Assembly: GCA_050010035.1 (NCBI GenBank)
Contig: JBEKLU010000207.1
Coordinates: 1 to 6,169 of the forward strand
Reading direction: 5' to 3'
From: Roseiarcus sp050010035
GTDB lineage: Bacteria; Pseudomonadota; Alphaproteobacteria; Rhizobiales; Beijerinckiaceae
DNA: 6,169 nt
Shown here: one piece after another, positions 1 to 5,626 of the stretch
How positions within the stretch are numbered: the first letter of the stretch is position 1
Layout: each line of letters opens with the position of its first letter
Made by a program: the position numbers and the translations under genes
The notes under the pieces: model-generated
The model's input: the letters and a program-made list of their open reading frames with translations, nothing else
Told to the model about the DNA's origin: nothing
Database searches by the model: none

Positions 1-1320
1 GAACTCGCCAAATTTGGTCTTTCCACCACGGTCGCGGACGCTCGCTTCGCCAAGCCGCTCGATGTCGATCTCGTCTTGAAGCTCGCTCGTGAGCACGAAA
101 TCCTCATCACGATCGAAGAAGGGTCGATCGGCGGCTTCGGCTCTTACGTGCTGCAAACGTTGGCCGAGCACGGGCAGCTCGACCGCGGCGTCAAAGTCCG
201 CTCGATGGTGCTGCCCGACGTGTTCTTGGCGCACGACAGCCCGGAGGCGATGTACGCCAAGGCCGGGCTCGACGCCGAGGGGATCGTCGCAAAAGTGCTC
301 GACGTTCTCGGCGGCGGCGCGAATCAAATCCGCCCGGTCGACGCCGACGTGAAGGCGATCGCGTCTGTCGCAGCGCCGCGACCTCGGGTCCCCATGCGAG
401 TTATTCTCGCTCAGCCGCGCGGCTTCTGCGCTGGCGTCGTGCGCGCGATCGAAATCGTCGAACGCTCGCTGGAGAAATACGACCAACCGGTCTATGTGCG
501 CCACGAGATCGTTCATAACAAGCACGTCGTCGACGGTCTAAAGGCCAAAGGTGCCCGCTTCGTCGAGGACCTGTCTGAAATCCCGGACAACGCCATCACA
601 ATATTCAGCGCGCACGGCGTGCCGAAGAAGGTGGAGCAGGAGGCGGCGGCGCGTCAGCTCATCGTCCACAACGCCACGTGCCCCTTGGTCACCAAGGTTC
701 ATATCCAAGCCAAGCGTTACGTGATGCAGGGACGAACGCTTATCCTCATTGGTCACGCGGGCCACGCGGAAGTGGAGGGAACGTTGGGGCAGGTTTCCGC
801 TCCGGTCGTGCTCGTTCAGACCGAGAGCGATGTCGCAAGCCTCACAATTCCCGCCGACGCGCCGGTCGGTTACGTCACGCAGACGACGTTGAGCGTCGAT
901 GACACCAAAGGAATCATCGCCGCCTTGCATCGGCGGTTCAGCGATCTCGTCGGTCCTGACACGCGAGACATTTGCTACGCGACGCAAAACCGTCAAACGG
1001 CGGTTCGCGACTTGTGCAAAGAAGTGGACGTGATCATAGTCGTCGGCGCAAAAAATAGTTCCAATTCAAATCGGTTGTGCGAGATAGGTACGGAAATGGG
1101 AGTGCCGAGTTATCTCATCGCCGACAGCGCCGATCTTCGTCACGAGTGGGTGGAGAACGCCCGCGCCGTCGGCGTCACCGCCGGCGCTTCCGCGCCCGAG
1201 CAACTCGTGCAAGGCGTCGTTCAGTGGCTTGGCCGCTCCGGCCCTGTCGAAATTTCGACCCTGAATGGTCCCAATGAATCCGTAGAGTTTCGGTTGCCTG
1301 TGCACCTGGCGCGAGCGTAA
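1..1320 (+). CDS. dxs-ispH: DXS-IspH fusion protein (5'-partial): 1-deoxy-D-xylulose-5-phosphate synthase C-terminal domain joined to 4-hydroxy-3-methylbut-2-enyl diphosphate reductase
   Basis: The frame is open from base 1, so the gene begins upstream. The first ~104 residues are the C-terminal transketolase-like domain of DXS, which condenses pyruvate and glyceraldehyde-3-phosphate using thiamine diphosphate. Visible motifs are DARFAKPLD and EEGSIGGFGSYV, then LPDVFLAHDSPEAMYAKAGLD. A linker of about 27 residues follows with no stop codon. A complete 308-residue IspH starts at M (394), close to the usual family length. In IspH numbering the three [4Fe-4S] cysteines are C12 (PRGFCAGV), C96 (NATCPLV) and C194 (DICYATQ). 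Active-site residues known from the E. coli enzyme are also present: H41, H74, H124, E126, T164, the S222-S223-N224 motif and S266. IspH reduces HMBPP to IPP and DMAPP in the cytoplasm. It lies 52 bases before hpnH. No Shine-Dalgarno sequence precedes the internal ATG at 394, which favours one fused product, although internal initiation cannot be excluded. The ThDP-binding part of DXS is outside the window. Confidence 0.94.
   Translation, partial: ELAKFGLSTTVADARFAKPLDVDLVLKLAREHEILITIEEGSIGGFGSYVLQTLAEHGQLDRGVKVRSMVLPDVFLAHDSPEAMYAKAGLDAEGIVAKVLDVLGGGANQIRPVDADVKAIASVAAPRPRVPMRVILAQPRGFCAGVVRAIEIVERSLEKYDQPVYVRHEIVHNKHVVDGLKAKGARFVEDLSEIPDNAITIFSAHGVPKKVEQEAAARQLIVHNATCPLVTKVHIQAKRYVMQGRTLILIGHAGHAEVEGTLGQVSAPVVLVQTESDVASLTIPADAPVGYVTQTTLSVDDTKGIIAALHRRFSDLVGPDTRDICYATQNRQTAVRDLCKEVDVIIVVGAKNSSNSNRLCEIGTEMGVPSYLIADSADLRHEWVENARAVGVTAGASAPEQLVQGVVQWLGRSGPVEISTLNGPNESVEFRLPVHLARA
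313..393 (+). other. Inter-domain linker between the DXS and IspH parts
   Basis: This stretch follows the last DXS-like helix (VAKVLDVLGG) and ends at the methionine where free-standing IspH proteins begin. It encodes roughly 27 residues ending in a Pro/Arg-rich APRPRVP, and it matches neither family. It keeps the same reading frame and similar high-GC codon usage as both sides, with no stop codon. That looks like a real linker rather than a read-through artefact. The boundaries are approximate. Confidence 0.7.
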
Positions 1321-1372
1321 TCGGCTCTCGCTTCCAAAACTCGCGGCGCGACCAGTCACCGAAAGACAAGCT

Positions 1373-2530
1373 ATGGCGATCCCTTTTTTCAAGGAAGCGA
1401 AAATTGGCGTTTATCTGCTCAAGCAGAGGCTGGCGGGCCGAAAGCGCTATCCGCTCGTGCTCATGCTGGAGCCGTTGTTCCGCTGCAACCTCGCCTGCGT
1501 GGGTTGCGGCAAGATCGATTATCCAAATTCGATCCTCAATCAGCGATTGTCGATGCAAGAATGTCTCGACGCTGTCGATGAATGCGGCGCGCCGATGGTT
1601 GCGATTCCAGGCGGCGAGCCGCTGATCCACCGCGATATCGGCGAGATCGTGAAAGGCATCGTGGCGCGCAAGAAATTCGTTTCGCTGTGCACCAACGCGC
1701 TGTTGCTGGAGAAAAAGCTCCACCTGTTCGAGCCATCGCCTTATCTTTTCTTTTCCGTGCATCTGGACGGACTAAAGGACCATCACGACAAGTCGGTGTC
1801 GCTCAACGGCGTTTTCGACATCGCCGTGGCGGCGATCAAGAAGGCGAAGGCCAAGGGATTCGCCGTCAATGTCAACGCGACGATCTTCGACGGCCATGCG
1901 CCGGAAGACATCGCGGCCTTCCTCGATCTGGCGAAAGAACTGGAAGTCGGCGTCTCGATTTCGCCCGGCTACGCTTATGAGCGTGCGCCCGACCAGGAGC
2001 ATTTCCTCAATCGCCGCAAGACCAAGGAACTGTTTCGCCGCGTCTTCTCGCTAGGCAAAGGCAAGAAGTGGCAGTTGATGCATTCCAGTCTCTTCCTGGA
2101 CTTTCTCGCCGGCAATCGCGAATTCCGCTGCACGCCTTGGGGCATGCCCACACGCAACGTCTTCGGCTGGCAGAAACCTTGCTATCTCCTGGGCGAGGGA
2201 TACGTCAGTTCGTTCAAGGAGCTGATGGAGACGACCGACTGGGACAGTTACGGAACCGGCCGATATGAAAAGTGCGCCAACTGTATGGCGCATTGCGGCT
2301 ATGAACCAACGGCCGCGAATGTGGCGATGAGCCGTCCCCTGTCGGCGATCTGGACGGCGATTCGCGGCGTGCGAACGGACGGCCCGATGGCGCCGGAGAT
2401 TCCGCTCGATCAGCAGAGGCCGGCGGATTACGTCTATTCCCGTCATGTCGAAACGATGCTGGACAATGTTCGACGGAAAAAGGACTCCATCAGAGCGTCA
2501 GAATCAAATACGTCGATTCTGACACATTAA
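1373..2530 (+). CDS. hpnH: HpnH, radical SAM adenosylhopane synthase
   Basis: A 385-residue cytoplasmic or membrane-associated radical SAM enzyme that adds the 5'-deoxyadenosyl radical to diploptene (hopene). The product, adenosylhopane, is the first intermediate of C35 bacteriohopanepolyols. The CX3CX2C cluster-binding motif is C38, C42 and C45 (FRCNLACVGCGK). The SAM-contacting GGEP motif is at residues 80-83. A cysteine sits exactly at position 106 (SLCTNA), the residue reported for Zymomonas HpnH to quench the radical intermediate and set stereochemistry. The C-terminal part (about 230-345) matches the DUF3463-type extension of HpnH, with further cysteines at 253, 270, 301, 304 and 308 (KCANCMAHCGYE). 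Length is normal for the family. The ATG at 1373 gives the expected N-terminus MAIPFFKEAKIG, but the upstream ribosome binding site is weak. The gene lies between the isoprenoid supply gene and the hopanoid exporter, which fits the assignment. Confidence 0.97.
   Translation: MAIPFFKEAKIGVYLLKQRLAGRKRYPLVLMLEPLFRCNLACVGCGKIDYPNSILNQRLSMQECLDAVDECGAPMVAIPGGEPLIHRDIGEIVKGIVARKKFVSLCTNALLLEKKLHLFEPSPYLFFSVHLDGLKDHHDKSVSLNGVFDIAVAAIKKAKAKGFAVNVNATIFDGHAPEDIAAFLDLAKELEVGVSISPGYAYERAPDQEHFLNRRKTKELFRRVFSLGKGKKWQLMHSSLFLDFLAGNREFRCTPWGMPTRNVFGWQKPCYLLGEGYVSSFKELMETTDWDSYGTGRYEKCANCMAHCGYEPTAANVAMSRPLSAIWTAIRGVRTDGPMAPEIPLDQQRPADYVYSRHVETMLDNVRRKKDSIRASESNTSILTH
2497..2523 (+). other. Perfect 9-bp inverted repeat (stem-loop) at the 3' end of hpnH
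   Basis: GTCAGAATC at 2497-2505 and GATTCTGAC at 2515-2523 are exact reverse complements separated by a 9-base loop. The element lies inside the last codons of hpnH, 4 bases before the stop codon (2528-2530). The stem has only four G/C pairs and no T-run follows, so it is not a convincing intrinsic terminator. It could be an mRNA processing or stability element between hpnH and hpnN. About one 9-bp inverted repeat with a short loop is expected by chance in 6 kb, so function is uncertain. Confidence 0.35.
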
Positions 2531-2626
2531 TCGGCAACTCTCATTCTTCGCCTGGCCAGCTTCGTAATCGAGAACGTTTTCCGCCTGCTGCGATGCGTCC
2601 GCAAATTTCGGTGATCGTTGTAATCC

Positions 2627-5215
2627 ATGCTCACCTCCATCATCGCTCGGATCGTCGGGTTTTGCATTCGTCACGCCTGGGCGGTGGTTGGCGCCGGCTT
2701 GCTCATCGCGGCCGGATCGAGCGTCTATACGGCAAGCCACTTCCGCCTAAACTCGGACATCAACGCCCTGCTCTCGGACAAACTCGACTGGCGTAAACGC
2801 GACATCGCTTTCGAAAGCGCCTTTGACCGTTTCGGAATCATCGATGTCGTCGTCGCGTCGCCGACGCCTGAGTTGACCGGAGCGGCCACCGTCGAATTGA
2901 CGCAGGCGCTCGCCAACGAGAAGGCTCAGTTTCCCGATGTCTCGAACGTCGGCGCGACGGAGTTTTTCGCCCGGCATGGGCTTCTGTTCTTGCCCAAGCA
3001 GGCGTTGGAGAAGGATCTCGGAGGGCTGGTTCAGGGCGAAGCGCTGATACAGGATTTGGCCTCCGACCGAAGCCTGCGTGGGTTGATCGCGGGGCTGGAG
3101 GACGTGCTTCTCGGCCTTCAGTCCAATCGCTTGAAGCTCGACGATCTCGCCCGCCCTCTGAACCAGGCGTCCGATACGCTGGACAATGTGCTCGCGGGGC
3201 GGCCGGCGAGTTTTTCATGGCGCGTCTTGATGCAAGGCAAGCCCGCGGCCCCGAACGATCTTCGCGGCTTTATCGAGGTCCATCCGGCGCTCGACTTCAG
3301 TGCCCTGCAGCCGGGACTTCGAGCGAGCGAGACCATTCGCCGGATCGCCGCGGATATCTTGCCAAAATATCAGGCGAACGTGCGTCTCACCGGCGTGGTG
3401 ACGATGAACGACGAACAGTTCGGGACGATTAAGGAGAATGCGGTTCGCAACGGTCTTATCACTTTGGCGATCGTCGCATTCATTCTCTGGCTCGCCTTGC
3501 GCTCGGGGCGGCTCATGGCCGCGATAGCCGTCAATCTGTTCGTCGGCCTCGCGGTGACGGCGGCGCTGGGCCTGTTCATGGTCGGCGCGTACAATCTCAT
3601 CTCCGTTTATTTTTCGGTGCTTTTCGTCGGCATCGGCGTCGATTTCGGTATCCAATTCAGCGTTCGCTATCGCTCCGAACGGCACGATATCGGCAATCTT
3701 GTGAAAGCGATTCAAAGCGCAGGCTTTCGCATTGGCGCGCCGCTGACTCTCGCGGCGTTCGCGACCGCCGCGGGCTTCCTGTCGTTTCTGCCCACGGACT
3801 ACAAGGGCGTGTCTGAATTGGGCGAGATCGCCGGCTGCGGCATGCTGGTCGCTTTCGCCACCACCATCACGCTCCTGCCGGCGCTGATCCTCCTGTTGAA
3901 TCCGCCCGGAGAACCGGAGCCGCTCGGATATTCGTCGCTCGCGCCGGTCGACGACTATATGAATCGGCACCGGATCGGAATTATCGCCGGCACGGCGATC
4001 GTCGTGATCGGTGGGTTGCCGCTGCTCCATTGGCTCAGCTTCGACTTCAATCCGATCAATTTGCAGAGTCCCAAAACAGAGTCGATCGCGACTTATCTCG
4101 AGCTCAGTCGCGATCCCAGCACCGACACCAACGCCATCCAGGTGCTCGCGCCGTCGCTGGAACAGGGGAACGCGATCGCCGCGCGAGTTTCGAAGCTGCC
4201 GGAGGTGTCGCATGTCGTGACGCTCTCGAGCTTCATTCCGGACGATCAGGCGGAAAAGCTCCCGATCATTGAAAACGCCGCGAATAAGCTCGCCGCCGTT
4301 TTCGACCCCAAGAACGTTCAGCCCGCCCCGACCGATGCCGAAAATGTCGATGCGTTGAACGAGGGCGCGCAGCGGCTGACCGAGGCGGCGGGCGATCAGA
4401 AGGGACCCGGGGCCGACGCGGCGCGGCGACTTTCTTCCGACCTGTCCGCCTTGGCGCATGCGACTCGAGCCGCCCGCGATAGGGCGACGGACAGTTTCGT
4501 TTGGTCGCTGGGACAAGTCTTGGACTCGTTGCAAGCTTCGCTTCACACGCAGCGCGTCACGCAACAGTCGCTGCCGCCGGACCTGACGCGGGGTTGGGTG
4601 ACGTCGGACGGCCATGCTCGTGTTTCAATCGGGCCCAAGGGCGATCCCGGCGACAATGACGCCATGCGTCGCTTCGCCCGCGCGGTGCTGGCCGTCGAGC
4701 CCGACGCTACCGAAGGGCCGATCTCCATTCTGGAGGCGGGCGACTTGGTTGTGCACGCCTTCGTCAAAGCCGGCGTATTGGCGCTGCTGTCGATAGCAAT
4801 CCTGTTGTGGCTCGTGCTCAAGCGCATCGGCGACGTTCTGTTGACGCTCATTCCTCTATTGCTCGCCGGCGTGGTGACGTTGGAGCTCACGGTGTTGGTG
4901 GGCCTGCCGCTCAACTTCGCCAATATTATCGCCCTGCCCCTGCTGCTGGGCGTCGGCGTGGCGTTCAAGATCTATTACATTATGGCCTGGCGGGAAGGAC
5001 AAACCCACCTTTTGCAGACCAGTCTCACCCGCGCGGTCATCTACAGCGCGCTCACGACGGCCACGGCATTCGGCAGCCTCGTTTTCTCGAGTCACCCGGG
5101 CACATCGAGCATGGGCAAGCTGCTGGCTCTCTCGCTCGTGTGCACGCTGGCGGCGGCAGTGCTGTTTCAACCAATCCTGATGGGCAAGCCACGAAACGCG
5201 CCATCCGGAAGCTGA
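2627..5215 (+). CDS. hpnN: HpnN, RND/MMPL-family hopanoid transporter
   Basis: An 862-residue inner-membrane exporter of the hopanoid RND family, which moves hopanoids toward the outer membrane. The architecture is the duplicated RND plan. TM1 is near residues 17-36, a periplasmic domain spans about 37-275, and TM2-TM6 lie between about 276 and 425. TM7 is near 449-471, a second periplasmic domain spans about 472-711, and TM8-TM12 lie between about 712 and 851. TM4 carries GIGVDFGIQFSVRYRSER with Asp339. The matching TM10 motif is GVGVAFKIYYIMAWREG, with Ala779 and Lys781 and no Asp. The length and these motifs match HpnN. The ATG at 2627 is the only sensible start, because an in-frame TAA lies at 2621-2623. 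A clear Shine-Dalgarno sequence is absent; only a weak GGTGA at 2610-2614 is visible. The gene follows hpnH after 96 bases. A general MMPL lipid exporter is the alternative, but the position beside hpnH argues for HpnN. Confidence 0.96.
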   Translation: MLTSIIARIVGFCIRHAWAVVGAGLLIAAGSSVYTASHFRLNSDINALLSDKLDWRKRDIAFESAFDRFGIIDVVVASPTPELTGAATVELTQALANEKAQFPDVSNVGATEFFARHGLLFLPKQALEKDLGGLVQGEALIQDLASDRSLRGLIAGLEDVLLGLQSNRLKLDDLARPLNQASDTLDNVLAGRPASFSWRVLMQGKPAAPNDLRGFIEVHPALDFSALQPGLRASETIRRIAADILPKYQANVRLTGVVTMNDEQFGTIKENAVRNGLITLAIVAFILWLALRSGRLMAAIAVNLFVGLAVTAALGLFMVGAYNLISVYFSVLFVGIGVDFGIQFSVRYRSERHDIGNLVKAIQSAGFRIGAPLTLAAFATAAGFLSFLPTDYKGVSELGEIAGCGMLVAFATTITLLPALILLLNPPGEPEPLGYSSLAPVDDYMNRHRIGIIAGTAIVVIGGLPLLHWLSFDFNPINLQSPKTESIATYLELSRDPSTDTNAIQVLAPSLEQGNAIAARVSKLPEVSHVVTLSSFIPDDQAEKLPIIENAANKLAAVFDPKNVQPAPTDAENVDALNEGAQRLTEAAGDQKGPGADAARRLSSDLSALAHATRAARDRATDSFVWSLGQVLDSLQASLHTQRVTQQSLPPDLTRGWVTSDGHARVSIGPKGDPGDNDAMRRFARAVLAVEPDATEGPISILEAGDLVVHAFVKAGVLALLSIAILLWLVLKRIGDVLLTLIPLLLAGVVTLELTVLVGLPLNFANIIALPLLLGVGVAFKIYYIMAWREGQTHLLQTSLTRAVIYSALTTATAFGSLVFSSHPGTSSMGKLLALSLVCTLAAAVLFQPILMGKPRNAPSGS

Positions 5216-5233
5216 CTATCCCTGATTACGCAA

Positions 5234-5238
5234 AAGGA
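5234..5238 (+). promoter_or_regulatory. Shine-Dalgarno sequence of the small Cys-rich gene
   Basis: AAGGA lies 10 bases before the ATG at 5249, in the 33-base gap after hpnN. It is a clearer ribosome binding site than those of hpnH or hpnN, and it supports both the start choice and the reality of this short gene. Confidence 0.6.
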
Positions 5239-5248
5239 AGACTCAACG

Positions 5249-5476
5249 ATGATCTCCAAGCTCTTACTCTCGGCGGCATTTGTCGGCGTCTCGTCCTTGG
5301 CGCTCGCCCAATCGGGCACGCCTAAGGAACAAGACGCGTGCCGTCCCGATGTTCGCCGGTTCTGCCATACGATCAAGGAACAAGAAGGCAATCAAGCCTT
5401 TCTTGGATGCCTCGAGCTTCATCGCGACGACCTGTCAGAGGCGTGCAAAAACGTGTTGAAAGACCATGGCAAGTGA
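5249..5476 (+). CDS. Small secreted cysteine-rich repeat protein (GLG1/PF00839-like)
   Basis: A 75-residue protein with a clear Sec signal peptide: Lys4, a hydrophobic core, and likely cleavage after ALA at residue 20, leaving Gln21 first. The mature part is about 55 residues with four cysteines at 31, 39, 54 and 66 (spacing C-x7-C-x14-C-x11-C). The context is ACRPDVRRFC, then GCLELHRDDLSEAC. This pattern resembles a single copy of the cysteine-rich Golgi GLG1 repeat family, which also occurs as short periplasmic proteins in alphaproteobacteria. Two disulfides in the periplasm are likely. The molecular function is not known to me. The gene starts 33 bases after hpnN and has a good ribosome binding site, so co-transcription with hpnN is plausible. 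The family assignment is from motif memory and was not searched. Confidence 0.85.
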   Translation: MISKLLLSAAFVGVSSLALAQSGTPKEQDACRPDVRRFCHTIKEQEGNQAFLGCLELHRDDLSEACKNVLKDHGK

Positions 5477-5527
5477 CTGTCGCTGGGCGGCCGATCAGGC
5501 CAACCCGGGTCGACGTCCCAGCGACGG
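5477..5527 (+). terminator. Candidate stem-loop after the Cys-rich gene, possible terminator
   Basis: Immediately after the stop codon, GTCGCTGGG (5479-5487) pairs exactly with CCCAGCGAC (5517-5525). One U-G pair and one C-G pair extend it to 11 pairs (5477-5527). The 29-base loop contains a smaller hairpin, GGCC-GATCA-GGCC (5489-5501). The downstream sequence is GGATTTCTCC, which is not a proper T-run, so a classical intrinsic terminator is doubtful. Its position directly after a stop codon and before a 100-base gap is the main argument for a role. Confidence 0.35.
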
Positions 5528-5626
5528 GATTTCTCCATCAGCCGGCCGAATTGGCGAACGACACAAGACGGTATGCTCCTGTCGCCACCACGGGCGTGTT
5601 TCCGTCGCCGCCTCGGGAGATGGAAG
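5528..5626 (+). other. Gap before the DUF2147 gene, possible promoter
   Basis: No gene is visible here. TTGGCG at 5551-5556 and TATGCT at 5572-5577 resemble -35 and -10 boxes, but the 15-base spacing is short, so this is only a weak sigma-70 promoter candidate. The right end carries the ribosome binding site of the next gene. The gap of about 150 bases in total after the Cys-rich gene suggests that the DUF2147 gene may be transcribed separately. Confidence 0.25.
5616..5619 (+). promoter_or_regulatory. Shine-Dalgarno sequence of the DUF2147 gene
   Basis: GGAG lies 7 bases before the ATG at 5627. A competing ATG at 5620 opens a frame that stops after five codons (MEDEN), so 5627 is the productive start. 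It also gives a proper signal peptide. Confidence 0.65.

Noticed and set aside
394..396. Internal ATG as an independent ispH start
   Set aside because: No Shine-Dalgarno sequence precedes it and the upstream frame is open through the whole DXS domain, so a separate gene call is less supported than a fusion. It is kept as an alternative in the CDS entry.
1050..1058. Slippery-looking A AAA AAT heptamer in ispH, with a TAG directly in the -1 frame
   Set aside because: The codons encode the conserved Lys-Asn of the substrate-binding KNSSNSN motif, so the run is explained by protein constraint. No downstream stimulatory structure was recognised.
1175..1762. Minus-strand open frame (195 codons) spanning the ispH-hpnH gap
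   Set aside because: It overlaps the conserved ends of IspH and the radical SAM core of HpnH, and its protein has no recognisable motif.
2592..2796. 67-codon + strand open frame starting in the hpnH-hpnN gap
   Set aside because: It overlaps the start of hpnN in another frame, and its product is an Arg/His-rich sequence with no domain.
3215..4615. Long open frame on the minus strand (466 codons) opposite hpnN
   Set aside because: It is Arg/Asp/Glu-rich with no recognisable domain and lies wholly opposite a well-supported membrane transporter gene. Such frames are common opposite GC-rich genes.
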